64,000 nt of DNA, taken from Clitopilus passeckerianus. Taxonomy: Eukaryota > Basidiomycota > Agaricomycetes > Agaricales > Entolomataceae. The DNA lies in the NCBI GenBank assembly GCA_944990035.1, contig CALYLX010000155.1, forward strand, positions 496,001 to 560,000, written 5' to 3'. A model generated the notes under the pieces. It saw only the letters and a program-made list of their open reading frames with translations. It did no database searches and was not told the origin of the DNA. The position numbers and the translations under genes were made by a program. Below are positions 22,234 through 35,239 of this stretch, in pieces; within the stretch, counting starts at the first letter, position 1; each line of letters starts with the position of its first letter.

Positions 22234-24040
22234 TCAGACCTCTACAGGCACGGAATCCTTGAAGGTGATATCGCAACGGACATAGTTGTTATAGAGTTCG
22301 TCGGTGGTAAGGAGCGTGTCCTCCCCGTCCTTAGTCTCCGGGTCCAAGAAAGCAGCGAGCGGCTAAACAGATTCAAGTTATCAAATCAGGTGCCGGAATA
22401 AAAAAATGTATACGACTTACCTCATGGAACTCGAGGAATACAGCGGCTGCGTAAGAAGAATGAGAATCAGAAAACACTGTCACCAGCAAGCGAGAGAAGG
22501 AACGTACTTGCAGGGCCATATGCATCCCCTTTGTCTTTGTCGCCGGAACCGCCATGGATCTTCTTACGAGCGCCTCTATCAGCGCTGGCTAGGCCATTGC
22601 TGTAGAACATTACACCATGTTCTAGCAAAAGAACATGATGTTAATGATATTATTAGGCTATCATGGGAACTCACGGTTAGTGTCGAAAGTAAGACCCAAG
22701 CCAGATTTGGCGGAAGAGAGCTGGACGACCGGTGGCGGCCGTCCGTCACGGTCTGCGCCATTCAGTGGCTTTGCCAATGTCTCGAGGAGGTCGACACCAT
22801 CACTCTGAGGAGACAGAGCTAAACGTGTCGGATAATCGGATGCCGTGTTATTCTGAAGGTAGTAGAAGTCGTCTGCACGGCGAGCGCTCAGTTTATTACA
22901 GTTGATGTCAGGAGAGATTGCCATACCATATCCCCGTGGCTCAGGGAATAGATCGCCAATTCGTTTTCCAACAGAGTGATCGTGGGTCTTCTCGTCCGAA
23001 GCACGTCCGAACCCAGCATAAAGTGCGTCTCCGTCTAACTTTGCAAATCGGTTTGACTTGAAAGAGAAATAAGCATTTCCTCCTTTCTTCAATTACAATA
23101 TCTGTGATAACTCACCTTCACCATCAGTACGTGACCCTTCACATCTGCTACTGTGGCACCCTCTCTCAAACTAGCGTCAAGATTAAAACCCCAATGCTAC
23201 ACGAGGCAAGTCTCATCAATACTGGTTTCACGTAAATGATAGGACATACCTGTGTAAGATTGACGGGCGTGACAACCTTTTTGTCGCCTTCATCGAGCTT
23301 AGCTCGATAGGCTAGGAAAACACTGCCAAGGTTGTACTCAGGCGTGGCACCATTCTTGCTGATAGGAGTTTCGGGCTTCTCAGGAGCAATCAAGGCTACG
23401 ATAGCCTCGAGAAGCAGCTTACCAGGATAGCCTTGATCTCCGTTGGCAGATTCAAGGTGGAAGATAGCATGTGTTGCATGGTCGTTGGAAAAATGGGCTA
23501 ATTCAGAGGTCGTGAATAAGACCGCATCCTCCGATTTGACTTGCGCCCAAGGCAAAGAATCATAACCGGTTGGACCTCCATGGAGGGAAACCTTTGGGTT
23601 TTCTACATATTAAGCAAGTCAGAACCAACAGAAGAGAAGAAGAGTCACGAGTCACACCATTTGCCTGTGCCTCGAACTTGCTCTGAATACCCTTCCGTTC
23701 AACGGAATGGGTTCCTACAGGGATGCGATTGGCATATCGTCCAACAATAGTATTCGTGTATTTCTGGTGGACATGCCCCTCCGGTGCCTCCGGCCCAATA
23801 ACAATATCATGTGTCTAACATTTTTACATTAGCTTAGTGCCTGTCAGGTAATGAAAGCGATCTAACCTTCCCGCCTGCTTGGACGATGATTCTATGTAAA
23901 GTCAGGCCTCGCGGCAGGATCTATGGCTGATGTCAGTTTGATCACCCTGAAATGGCAGTCAGAAATGCGATGACCTCGACCGAGAGCGTTGGTGAAAACG
24001 ATTCAGGCAGGGTAAGCACTACAGGCTGGAATTCAGACAT
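22234..24040 (-). CDS. Aldose 1-epimerase (galactose mutarotase) family
   Basis: Minus strand, nine exons: 24040-23975, 23920-23867, 23814-23658, 23602-23250, 23196-23116, 23056-22675, 22621-22508, 22446-22421 and 22362-22234; total 453 aa, exactly in frame. Motifs follow the mutarotase order: IVGRYANRI with the sugar-binding N-R, VSLHGGPTGYD (first active-site His), VNLTQ then HWGFNL (second His of the N-x-x-x-H-x-x-F-N-L motif), the QHGVMFYSN substrate-loop motif (TNQ-x-G-V-x-F-Y), and FLEFHE near the C-terminus, where a Glu of the family acts as base. These enzymes interconvert alpha and beta anomers of free hexoses. At 453 aa it is about 100 residues longer than bacterial GalM, partly from the HTH-like insert around DHSVGKRIGDLF. 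No signal peptide, so probably cytosolic; the substrate is not determinable. Confidence 0.87.
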
Positions 24041-24749
24041 CTTCAACGCGATCTTCTATAGTGGCCGTTTGATGAAGGCTGGACGACCTCGCAAAAGAGT
24101 ATCTCAGGGGAATTTGCAAGTCGCTGTGGCGGTGGGTTACGGTCCGGGGATTTTGCGAGCTTTCGCCACCCAAGCATGTGACGTGGATGGGTATGCACGT
24201 GCCTCATCGCGTCCCCAGATGCCAGCCTGAGGTCAACTTTAGGGAATAGCCCCTTGGTGGCTGCCTCTTAATACATCGGGACTGTGAAGAGAGGGGCACC
24301 ATTGCTTATAGCCTTGTAAGCCTAATAAGTGTTGTTGGATTTAAACCCCCAAAAACTTGCCCAAAAAGCTTGATGCCAGCGGAGAAGCTAGTCGGCTACG
24401 TTTTAGGTTGCATTAGACTCTCCAAGTAGTCTCGAATTCTTTTAGAATGTAAAATATGCGGTCTTGAGTAGAGGGAAGCAATAGAAGGGCATCATGGGTT
24501 GGTCGATCGGTTCCCCGAGCAGATTAGATCTGATCAGTGTGGCGGAACCAAAGCACAAACCACTACTCAGGCTTTCTTGTCGTTCTCCTCGACTCTCTGT
24601 ACGCTTCCGAGTAAGCTCTGTGAAGCAGCTACGAGGTGCTACTTGCGCGTCGCCGGAAAATCAGCGTGCTGATCATCCATAAGGCCTTTAACGCCTTCTT
24701 CAGTGAACGTAGTTGCATCCGTGATCGCAGAAGTAAAAATAACCACAAA
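24041..24749. other. Intergenic
   Basis: Upstream region of the epimerase gene. No supported coding sequence. Confidence 0.45.
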
Positions 24750-25127
24750 ATGTCTTCCAGATTATGGTCTTCGAACAATACATACAACAAAGTCAGTCCA
24801 CTCCCATTCGCCAGCTCCCGTGAATTTCTGGGCGCAAGATCACATCGCGGAGCTTCTAGACGGCCATGTGGGTTCCAGAACTTCGCAGATACTCGACAGC
24901 TCATCCGACTTCGGGGACTAAGGCTTAGAAAAGTGACAACGCCGACACCTAAGAAGAGATTATTTGTGGCCGTGGGTCTTCTTGGGGCTGGGATCACATT
25001 GGCATGCAGTGGGCTCAGCCTATTACGTGCTACCGTCTTTGACGGCGAAGCGTACCTCATGGCAGTACAAGCCTTCAAAGTCCTGAGACTGCGCCCTCCT
25101 GTGCATACAGAATGTCGTTCGGCATAG
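24750..25127 (+). CDS. Hypothetical protein with one predicted membrane segment
   Basis: An uninterrupted 125-codon frame from ATG 24750. It is basic at the start and has one hydrophobic stretch (LFVAVGLLGAGITLACSGLS) preceded by Lys/Arg residues, compatible with a single membrane helix. I recognise no family and the opposite strand is equally open, so it could be spurious. Confidence 0.22.
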   Translation: MSSRLWSSNNTYNKVSPLPFASSREFLGARSHRGASRRPCGFQNFADTRQLIRLRGLRLRKVTTPTPKKRLFVAVGLLGAGITLACSGLSLLRATVFDGEAYLMAVQAFKVLRLRPPVHTECRSA

Positions 25128-26450
25128 CGCCTCGCCGCACCGCTGAGTTCTGAATGGAGACCTTGGCGGGGCTTCTCTCCGTCAACATCGCCATTGTGTC
25201 AAAGTTAGTCAGTATTTCGATTCAACATCAACGGACCGAACCACCAGCAGTAGCTTCTCCTTCCTTGGACATAAATTCACGGTCGTGGATGTGCGCTGAG
25301 AGTTCTGTATTCATTTGGTGCGGATATACGCCATCTCCGGCTGCCTGCAGGCAGGAGACAGAGATGTCAACGCAAAAGGCGAGCCAGGTGATCGACCTCA
25401 CGTTCCTTACCGCCGGTACGGTACATCCACCCACATACGTAGCAGACATGTCAAATGCGTATGCCTGTTACAAGTATCGTCTATCTTCGGTGCTTTTTTG
25501 GGGTAGGGTAGACCCTACAGGTGGTGGTATTGGATTTTCAACAGGCCTCCTCATGCATTTGTTGGGCGTTAAAACTTCCAGGCTGAGGCAATACCGTGGC
25601 GATACTGTGTAGGGACCATAAGTGGTGAGACCGTATCACCCAACAGAGCGAGGCAGCTGGTCACAATGTTCTTGATGGAGGTATCCACCAGGCCGGCATG
25701 GTTTCCACAAACTGTATCTGATGGGCAGAGCGTGAGGTCTCTGAGGACACTTTCCCATTGCATCCCCGGATATACTGAGCGCAAGGGCGTACAGTAAATG
25801 TTAGCCATCGTCTGATCTGATAGACATACGACCAGTAATTCCGAGCCAGCAACAGTCCGTGTAACCTACGAAGTCACGTTCACCTCAAAGTTCTGCCTGA
25901 GTGTTCCGAGTCGGATAGGCATCGTCGAGATTATGTGCAGCACGGAGGGAGTGGAAGCTTGACGGATGTGTCAACGAGTTATGGTCATGGCTGCAGAACG
26001 AACATGGATGAGGAATAGACTTACCGCCGGCCATCAATCCAGATGCGGGAAGGTTGGGAAACCAACAGAGGGACAACCACGATGTTGTGATAGTGATACA
26101 TCCCAGGGAAATGAAGAAGGGCTTCCAGTTACCATAACTGTGTTGCAAATTCACGGAGACAGCTCGCCAACTTCGCGTTTCGTTCAGGGAGAGTTCATAT
26201 GGTGGTATTGAATATCCCATGTCCCGCTACATTATGGGTTACAGGTGATGACTGATGCTACAGAGAGGAATAGTAAATACATTACAATACAGTTTGGATA
26301 GACTTCTAGGAAACAGCAGAACGAGAGTGAGAGATAGCAGCCCCCCGCCACATTTTCCAATAAAATAATTCATCAGATATCCAGCACATTCACAGAACGC
26401 GATCGTGAAAGGAAGTAAGTCGTCATCGCCAGGGGTATATCAAAGAAAAT
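25128..26450. other. Unassigned region with possible minus-strand exons
   Basis: A minus-strand ATG at 26220 begins MGYSIPPYELSLNETRSWRA and then a hydrophobic stretch (FFISLGCITITTSWLSLCWF), ending at 25885. Minus-strand frames near 25569-25850 could be later exons. No family is recognised and splice links are not convincing. Confidence 0.25.
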
Positions 26451-27853
26451 TTAGAAGGCGAACTAAGGCGTACGGGTCAGTATCCGGTATCATTATAAGA
26501 CGGAGTTCGAATACTTACAGAGCTGACAAGCTGTTTCCTGTCACCCTGAGGGCCGTCGAAGTGTGGGCTTCCTTGGCTCCAGTGCATCTGTTGGTGCGGC
26601 GAATCATAGACACCGCTTATTGGGTGGGGACCCTCCGAGGACTGGTATCCTGAAGGATATTGCTGGTGAGGATATGAGAGAGGGACCTCTGGCGAAAGAG
26701 GGTAGTTATTCGGCGAGCCATGCTCTTCAGGGTATGGCTTCATGATGCGATGCGTCGGATAGAGTCCCGTCTCAGGGTAGTTTGAGATGGAAGGCTCGAT
26801 GGTTGAGTGAGAGTGTGGGTGGTTGGAGGTCAGTGATGCGGGAATCGGCCCCGAAAACTGCTCCTCCTTGACATGGGGAATATTCGGCGACGGATAGTAT
26901 GAGGACGCCTCAGACTCTGGCGAGTGCGACCACTGAGAGAGGTGATCGAAGAAGTAGTTGGGAGGTGCCGAGCTCATATCGGAGTGGAAAGAAGCAGGAG
27001 AACGAGGGAGTTCTGGTAAGGAGAGCGAAGGTGAAGGTGTCGATGGAGAGACTGATGATGACGAGGAGACGCTCTCTGATTTGCGGTGATAAGGGAGAAG
27101 GTCGGGAGTCCGCCTTCGTGAACGGTTGTTGCGGTCAACGTTGTTGAAGCGAGTGATACTGTTGTATCGGTTTTTCGCTGAGAGACCCGTTCGGCCGGGG
27201 AAGTAGGTCTTGACAATTTTTGTCCAAACCTTTCCATGTTCGGAAACGGCCTGGAGAAGAAGCTCGTCCTGAAGGGATCTGTCAACACATGCCTAGTACA
27301 GAACGAGAGATGTACTTACAGCTTCTGGTGTCCAGGAAGTCCTGTCGATAGCTGGGTTGAGAGTATCGGTCCATCGTTTAGCGCATTCTGTGCGGGATAA
27401 TTGTTTAATCACTATTTGTCATCAGTTGGGGTGAAAACTTACGGTCGCTGTTACGGGTCTGGACGACAGAGGCGACGAGGGACCACCTTCAGCGAGAGTT
27501 AGAAGATGTTGAGACTAAAGTCGTCGTCGATCCTACCTAGTGCCGTATCGTTCGATACCCTTCACAAGTCTTTCGTCTTCATCTGGCGCCCAGCCTCCCT
27601 TGACAACGTCAGAGGCCATCTTGGCAAACCAGCGCTTCCTGCAGTCCTTGTTCGTCCTGTTGGGGACGTGCTTTGCGATAGCATGCCACTTGGAAGGATT
27701 TGGGTTTTCAGGGTCCTCTATAAAATGTCAAGTCAAGAATATGAGTATGTCGCGTCGTTGTTGTTAGCTGCGGTGGCACTGACCAATCTCAACAGCCTCG
27801 CGTAGAAGCTGATCTTCTTTGGCAGTCCAGGAGCGGCGTTCTCTGCAAATCAT
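26451..27853 (-). CDS. Three-repeat Myb DNA-binding protein
   Basis: Minus strand, at least six exons; the last is a 12-nt exon (26462-26451) encoding FAF-stop. Repeat 1: RSWTAKEDQLLREAVEI...NPSKWHAIAKHVP..RTNKDCRKRW. Repeat 2: GGWAPDEDERLVKGIERYG, RWSLVASVVQTRNSDQCAKR. Repeat 3: RTSWTPEADELLLQAVSEHG, KVWTKIVKTYFPGRTGLSAK. The spaced Trp residues and helix-turn-helix cores mark a c-Myb/BAS1-like nuclear transcription factor. The rest is a long Ser/Pro/His/Tyr-rich disordered tail (YPSPNIPHVKEE, HPHSHSTIEPS). Intron sites checked include 27783, 27718 and 27536. The start is uncertain: ATG 27853 is in frame just before repeat 1, but an upstream exon near 27890-27980 may supply the real N-terminus. 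Without the last intron the frame would stop at 26477. Confidence 0.85.
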
Positions 27854-30800
27854 TGTCGAAGTCGGTATGAGGGAGGATAGGTGTCGAGGAAGGTACGGTT
27901 GAAAAACTCTTCACGGCCTCTTTTAAAAAGGCTGAGTTCATCCGACGATCCAACATGATGCGCCAAGTACAAATACTCATGGAATCAAATAGCCGGTCCT
28001 AATTCGTCAACGGGGATGGGGTGGCGTTTTTCCAGTTCACACGTCCCAAGTGATCGGGATCATTGAGCTGTGCACGTTACCAGATTCGAGAGTATCCATG
28101 AGGAAGTTTGGAAGTTTCCAATCGTTTACGACCGATGTCCAGAAATGACAATGCTGTCAGGTAAAACGGGAATGACATCTGTCCCACAGCCATATGGGGT
28201 TTTCTTTCCTATCAACTCGAAATGAGGCGCCGAATCTGCCGGAGCACAGTTTCAACTGTTGAAGGCTGTTGAAGGAGTACAATGTCCCTCAATGCATTCT
28301 ATAATCACTTTCTAGGTACATAGAGACCATACATCGAGCAAAGATACTCAATAAAAGCCCGGAATACGGGCGTAGCTTGGAATTGAGATCCTCCATATTC
28401 GGGTACCTTTGCCCAAAAAAGATAGTAAATCCAGGGGGAATTCAACCACAAGGATCAAGCTTTGCGGCAGATTTCGCCCTAGCATTCATTTCCCTTCTCT
28501 CGGGGCTAATTTTACATCTGAATCTATGATCGAGCGCCAAAGGTCACTGATGGTAACAGTCAGTATTTCCATGCGAAAATATTCATGTTTTATAATTTCT
28601 TGCTGACAGTCCTATTCAGTTCTCCATCAATCGGCCTCGACATCAACACCTTCACAAGAGACTTCTTCTCATACTGCATATGCTCATAACTTCATTGGTA
28701 CACATCAACGCAATGCAAAGTAATCCCTAGGTTCCTCGCCCCGAGTCGGAACAGCCTGCGTACAATGTACTGCCTGACTAATAGTCTTCAAAACTTAATC
28801 AATTCCTGTGCATTGCTTCAGCCCCGCTTTGGAGTGGGATGTGCGCCTGTCCTTTCAGGCATCAGGCATTTCCCCCGCAATATGGTTATTTTTCACGAGA
28901 GAAATCCAGGACATCTGTCGGAAGGTCTAAAGTTTCCACAGAACGTCGGTGGTGGTCCCATGAGCGTCCAAATCTGGCGCGTCATGTGTAGAGGATGAAT
29001 ATGATTGGCTGCCCGTCGTGGACTCTCTTCACGCTCAGGGACGATTGCATGATAGCCGCTGTAATGTCGGATGTATCGCTTCAAAGTATTGACCGCGTAG
29101 AGTCCGGAAGAAGGAACACCTCTGATATCCTCATAATGACTGCATGTTTGCCGTCGGTAAGGAGTGATCATTGTATGTTGAACTTCCAAACTCAGCAACT
29201 TCAGTTGTTCTGGAGCAAGAATTACGACTGAACAATCGGCTCGATCGATCTACGGTCTCTGTAGCGCCAATGAAGTATAATCCCTTGTTGTTGTAAGATT
29301 TGCAGCTCACGCGGGAGCGTCGAGGCCATAACCATCCCGTATTAATCATCACCGAAGCTGACCAAAGGCTAACTGATAGTTGTCATTTCAAGCTCAGATC
29401 GAAGTCATTACCAAGGTATTGTATGGCGTTTCCAAGTTTTTGTTTTACAGACATCATGTCACTTCGGAGAAAACAGCACCTTCCCCGACAGCGGTCTCCC
29501 ATGACAAGCAGCTGACCAGACTAGAATAAAACATATCAGGATGACCTCCCCGATTCGCTGTCGAGGAGTTACTTTGGACTCTGGATTACACCAAAGCCTA
29601 TTCTGACAGACCTGAGTTGCGGGGATGGAGATGAAGACATCATGTATGTCAATAATGAGATACACCCTCGAAATCGGTGCGGTGCTCCAGCCGTGCGTTT
29701 GAGTTGAACCTGAGGCATATCGCGAGGCCCGTTGGTAGAAGTTAGGTTCGGCAGGTTCGGAATCGCCCCTTCAAACCCGGCCGCCGGCTTCGCAGGATGG
29801 CTTTCATTTCTTCTTGCTAAACCTGAAGCTGTGAATCGAATTCACTGTGATGTACGCCTACATGGGGGCTAACCTCGAAGTGCTAAGGATCGAGAGCTAC
29901 CCGAATGTAGTTAATTTCCTGCATTAAAGCAGGCGAATGGAGCCTCGCTAAGCGTGCATTTGGAAATATCAAGGCACATACGACATTTACCAGCCTGCCC
30001 AAATTGATGTGAATCCGAAGAAAGGCAAGTCGACCAAGAATAGCACCCTTGAAGGATGGATGCAGAACGCACGGGTCCTTTCACATGCCTGGTCCGATCC
30101 GCTGAAATCACCGCAGTGACGTGGGAAACCAGTAGATACCGGCGGAACCTAAGCAAGGTTGGTGGGGTTATAATGAAGTTCTACCCGTGTCAAGTCAACC
30201 CTGAATGTGCGACACGAAGTGAATGTGTATACTGGTTGGTGTTTGATCAGCTGTTCCTAGCAAATCTGAGAAATGGCTTGAAAAGGATTCGTACGTGAGC
30301 ATAGGAGATAATAAAGTGAGTTCCATGAATTCCGTTGTGAACTGACAAAAGGGTAAGTGATAAATATTGACACGCTCAGCATCATGTATGCGTGTGTTCC
30401 AGCCCTCACAGCCCTCCGGGGTCTTCTCTCACTTTGCAAGATTCCTCCTGTAGCAGAGCCCGCTGCAGAGATACCGACGCATCTTTCTCTAGCAGGTGCG
30501 ATCATGGAATGACGCGAGTCGGAATACTGTAGCTGGGAGATACCGAATTGATCATAGGAATAGTCTCCCCCGAACTCTAGGAGTATCGTGAGAGCTAAAG
30601 CGCCGACGGCAGCCAATAATTGGGCTTCTCTTCGAGCATCACAACGTTCGCATCTGTCTCCTAAGTTGGACTGGATGACGACCGCACAACCAGCGCTCAA
30701 TCGGGGAGCCCAAGTAAATACAACAGAGAGACAGAGGTAGACCACACAAACAGCTTCTGGTCGGCTATCTCAAGACTCGGATCGTTGTCACTTGTCGTAT

Positions 30801-31287
30801 CTCATGCGGGGAAGGGTTGTCGGTGCATTGTGGTGCCTTGAAGTCTCGCGTCGTATCGTCATAGGCATTCTTCGCGAGGATGTTCACATCCTAACCAGGA
30901 GAAAGGGATGCAAGCAAGGCACGTACAATCGTATCCTTTCCCTCGAGAAGCTTGCACAACAGAACCCCATGCTTTCCACGATCAAGTAAGGATTTCTATC
31001 ATTCCTTGAGGTTCGCCCGCTGCCTGTCTATCCATACATTTACTGGCCGAGTCGGATGGTATTGGCATTCCTCTGATGTCCAGACAATCTCGAGGATATC
31101 GGACGATCGCTGTTTGGTGGGAGTTGAGATTGAGGAGGTTCAAAATCGGTCCGATGTGCCATAAGCGATGGGAGTCCGAGACGCGATCCGATCATATTTA
31201 ACCCCGTTTGCTGGAGGGTACGATCACAAACCTTCCAGTTTTATCTTTACAGTCTTCCACCACAACGCCGTACAATCTCGAGTCCAA
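27854..31287. other. 3.4 kb gene-poor stretch
   Basis: No supported gene between the Myb factor and GMP synthase. The longest open frame (minus 30257-30745, 162 codons) has an unusual composition and no recognisable motif. The left end probably includes Myb promoter and 5' exon sequence, the right end the GMP synthase promoter. Confidence 0.45.
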
Positions 31288-33540
31288 ATGTCAGAAATTC
31301 ACGACCAGTTCGATACTATTCTGATCTTGGACTTTGGATCCCAAGTAAGTGTGCCAGAATCGCCTCTGTGGAGCCATAATAAGCCAGCTTTCTTCCAGTA
31401 CAGTCATCTGATTACTCGAAGATGTCGAGAACATAATATTTACGCGGAGTTGATGCCATGTACTGCAAAGCTCAAGGACATCGCCTTCAAGCCTAAAGGT
31501 CATTTCATTTCGGACGCCAAAAAAGACATTCTTCAACTTAATCGCTTTCAGGCATCATTCTGTCTGGATCTCCGTATTCGGTATACGACCAGGACTCCCC
31601 TCACGTCGATCCAGCTGTCTTTGATCTGGGCGTCCCTATCCTAGGAATCTGTTATGGGTTACAGGTATGCCCATGGGTTTCCAAGTATGATCTCGAGGGT
31701 TACTCAAGCACGTGCAGGAAATCGCTTGGAATTTGAAGGGAAAAGTAACCCAGTGTGATCACCGGGAATATGGGTTTGCTCAAGTCCAAATCAAGAAAAT
31801 TGGTGGTAACAACTCGTCTGTTGATGCTCTGTTTGATGGTCTTGGAGATGAGATGCAAGTTAGTCAACCACTTAACCACCTTCTTTCTTCTGGGGAGTGC
31901 AGCTAACTTGCAACGGTGAATGCAGGTATGGATGTCGCATGGCGATCAACTTTCTAAGATGCCTCCAGGTTTCCATGTTATCGGACATACAACCACCGCT
32001 CCGTACGCTGCCATCGCTCATGATACAAAATCCCTCTACGGCATTCAATTCCATCCCGAAGTCACTCACTCGCCTAAAGGCAAGGAGGTGATTGGGCGGT
32101 TCATCCTCAATATCTGTGGCTGTCGCCCCAACTGGACCATGGTCAGTTCCGATTCGCATCACGTCCGGCATTAACCTCATATTCAATACTACTCTCAACA
32201 GGAGGAATTCATCGGCAAGGAAATTGCGCGCATTCGCGAGATATGCGGTCCGAAAGGCCGTGTTATTGGGGCAGTCAGCGGTGGCGTAGATTCGACGGTT
32301 GCAGCAAAGCTGATGCACGAAGCGATTGGCGACAGGAACGTACCCTCTTTCTCTTCGAGATAGGATCTCGATCGAAGCTGACCTTGATCTCTATAGGTTC
32401 CACGCTATCATGGTGGATAATGGTGTCCTTCGCATGAATGAGGCACAACAAGTCCATGATATGCTGAACAAAGATCTTGGTGTCAACCTTACTGTTGTCG
32501 ATGCATCAGACCTCTTCCTTTCTAGATTGGAAGGCGTTGAAGACCCTGAAAAGAAACGCAAGATTATCGGGAACACTTTCATCAATGTGTTTGAGGAAGA
32601 AGCGACGAAGATAGAGGCGGCCGCCGATGAAGAGGAAAGTAAGGGTGCAGCTGCGAAAGGCAGAGTCGAATGGCTCCTTCAGGGAACGCTGTATCCGGAT
32701 GTGATCGAGAGTATCAGCTTCAAGGGCCCTAGTGCTACCATCAAGACGCATCACAACGTCGGAGGTTTACTCAAGGATATGAAGCTTAAGCTCATAGAGC
32801 CGCTGCGTGAGCTATTCAAAGGTGCGTCTCGGAGACCTCATTCAGGAACAGGACAACGGTGGAATTCTGACGCCCGTTCTCAATTTAGACGAAGTTCGCG
32901 CCTTAGGCAGGCTCCTGTCGATTCCAGCACAGCTCGTTCAACGTCATCCTTTCCCCGGTCCTGGCCTCGCTATTCGAATTCTAGGACCAGTCAACCGCGA
33001 GCAAGTGAAAATTCTTCAGCATGCGGATAGTATCTACATCGAAGAAATCCGTAAAGCTGGGCTCTACGATCAGATTGCCCAAGCATTCGCGGTCCTCTTA
33101 CCTGTGAGAGCCGTAGGCGTAATGGGCGACAAGAGAACCTACGAACAGGTAAGGCGATCATCATGGGGGCCCCGGTACAACACTGATTGATGGTACCATT
33201 CATTCTCTCACGAAATAGGTCATTGCCTTGCGTGCCGTTCAGTCTGAGGACTTCATGACTGCTGATTGGTATGCTTCGTTTCTCGGCTTGCGTCTCTCTG
33301 CGAACCTCGGGGGGAAATCGATACTCACGAGGTGATTTCTCTACCGTTCTAGGTATGTTTTCCCAGCGGAAGTGTTGCGACGTATCTCGTCTCGCATCAC
33401 CAACGAAGTAGCTGGAATCAACAGGGTCACCTACGACATATCCTCAAAGCCGCCGGCGGTAAAGCTATTCAGTTCCTCGTCAACTTGACCTCAGCTGATC
33501 ACTCTCACCATCTTTGATGTAGACCGTTGAATGGTTATGA
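31288..33540 (+). CDS. GUA1: GMP synthase (glutamine-hydrolysing)
   Basis: Eleven exons. It catalyses the ATP-dependent amination of XMP to GMP with glutamine as nitrogen source, a final step of guanine nucleotide synthesis in the cytosol. The class-I glutamine amidotransferase half shows [25 protein letters not shown] (catalytic Cys) and [11 protein letters not shown] (catalytic His-x-Glu). The ATP-pyrophosphatase half has the P-loop [48 protein letters not shown] and KTHHNVGG. The dimerisation domain ends [38 protein letters not shown] and [15 protein letters not shown]. All introns but one are GT-AG: the one joining GDR to FHAIMV (32336-32396) must start with GA to keep the frame. If that donor fails the product is truncated. 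Start 31288 (MSEIHDQFD) gives the expected length. Confidence 0.96.
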
Positions 33541-34280
33541 GTGTCGGATTACCTGGATACCTGGGGAAGATCCAGGATCCACGTTTCCTAATACTGCAAT
33601 TCCTACGTTTATTGCTGGCACGTAGTAAATAACTAGACATATCGGATCTCTCAATTTCCTAATTTTGCTATCACGTCCTGAGTGAGGGTTTTGTTCCTCC
33701 TACTTCCCAGGCAGGTGGTTGTTTGAAGTGAAATCAGTATTTATCATTTGTCCACGCTCGTGTGTACCCAATTGGCTTGCGATTGTCGGCCGGCACTCAG
33801 CGTGTTTCGCTTGTGAAATGTTTCTCGACGCACATGCATTGGAGCCGTCCTCTGACATTGACAATGTGTGATTGATGGATCAGATGGGTTAAACCCAGAT
33901 AGACGTTGCTGCTTCTCGTTCATGACACAATCATTGGAAGTCCAGAAGCGGCTTCGTTGTGATGCTTAGAAGAACCACCGTAAAGAACGGTTTCAACTGC
34001 GCCTGGTGACGAAGTGCCGTAAAGAGGGAACTCAGTGTTTGGCCCAGGAGTCTCTCTAATAGCTTCTTAGGAGCCGAGAATTCAGTTCGTCACTGCGGGA
34101 GCGAGCGATACATGTCTCGTAGAAACATGTGTGGGCGCCCAGACCATCGTCATGCGTGCCGACGAGGCAAGTTGCGTGTTTGCCCTGACAGTGGAGAGAC
34201 GCGCACATGGCCATGTCAGGATAATTGCGCCAAAGGCCCATTGGGCATTCAGAGACAGATGCATGACTTGGTGCAATCTT
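33541..34280. other. Intergenic
   Basis: 3' flank of GMP synthase; no supported gene. Confidence 0.45.
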
Positions 34281-35239
34281 TTAGCTGCGACGTGCCGCTG
34301 CTGCCGCCACTGCTCGGATCGTAGAGTGTGACTTGAGAGATAATAGCCTGACCTTGGAAGTCAGTCGGAAGAATGATGTCGCCCTGAGAATGTTTTGGAA
34401 GGTGTTTTCCTGTGTGGGATGGGGGTTGACCGCTGTGAGAGTGTGATTAGCCGACAAGTCGGTAGTGATAGTACTGGTACCTTGCCTGTGAATGGCTTGA
34501 TGATGCGAAGTCCACTGGTGACACGGGAACGGTATTGTACGCCCCGGTAACAACGAACCTTTGCGGGGTGGTCGGTCAAAGTAGGAAGACGTGGCTTAGG
34601 TTGGATAGAAGTTTGATACGAAATCAGAAAGCACGCAATGGTGATAATAGTGGGCTTTTCCGCTCTCGTAGACCTTGGGTCGAAATGGAATAATATATTT
34701 CTTCACGACTATTAACACAGAGGCAGCGGGATGGTAGATTATTACGAAAGGACGGTGGATACCGTCAATCTTGAGAGATCTTACTTTTGAGTAGTGGTTT
34801 CGCCACCAACTTTTCATATCTGGGGGCGTTGATCCCAGGAAGTCGGAGCGGAGGCAAATTACCAACAGGCCGATCCTCAAGCAAAGTTGGTTCGACCACA
34901 TCAATACCATCCAAACGTTAAGAAGGTTTTGGAGATATTGAGATCCTAAAGCCGCTGATCCTCCTCCGCTTCATCTGTCCGGCCTGTCCGGCGGCTGGGA
35001 GAACGACGATATTGGGTAGGATGGGTCCTCGATCGAATACATCAGCGGCGCTGTCTTGCCACACAATACGCCATTGACAGGTCAGCTGGTACAAGGGGGT
35101 GCCACTGTGTATTTTATTGGTGTGCATGTGTGTGAGAGAAGGCAGATGGGGGATAAATTCTAGGAACGTTACATTAGCCCCGTTGACTCACCAGAGAAGA
35201 TTCGGCCATGCAGGTCCCATGGAGGTCGTTTCCATTGGG
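34281..35239 (-). CDS. Unidentified multi-exon gene (tentative)
   Basis: Several minus-strand segments read like exons of one gene but I do not recognise a family. ATG 35239 begins METTSMGPAWPNLL; after a GTGAG...ACAG intron the frame gives LYQLTCQWRIVWQDSAADVF and RGPILPNIVVLP. Further downstream are LPPLRLPGINAPRYEKLVAK and, after another gap, RCYRGVQYRSRVTSGLRIIK-PFTGK. The last frame ends at 34281 with GDIILPTSKVRLLSLKS and an Ala/Arg tail. Exon links between the middle segments are not resolved and limits are approximate. Confidence 0.3.

Noticed and set aside
30257..30745. 162-codon minus-strand frame with a hydrophobic start
   Set aside because: Composition is irregular, the apparent signal peptide is weak, and no homologous motif or promoter is visible; a frame of this length can occur by chance.
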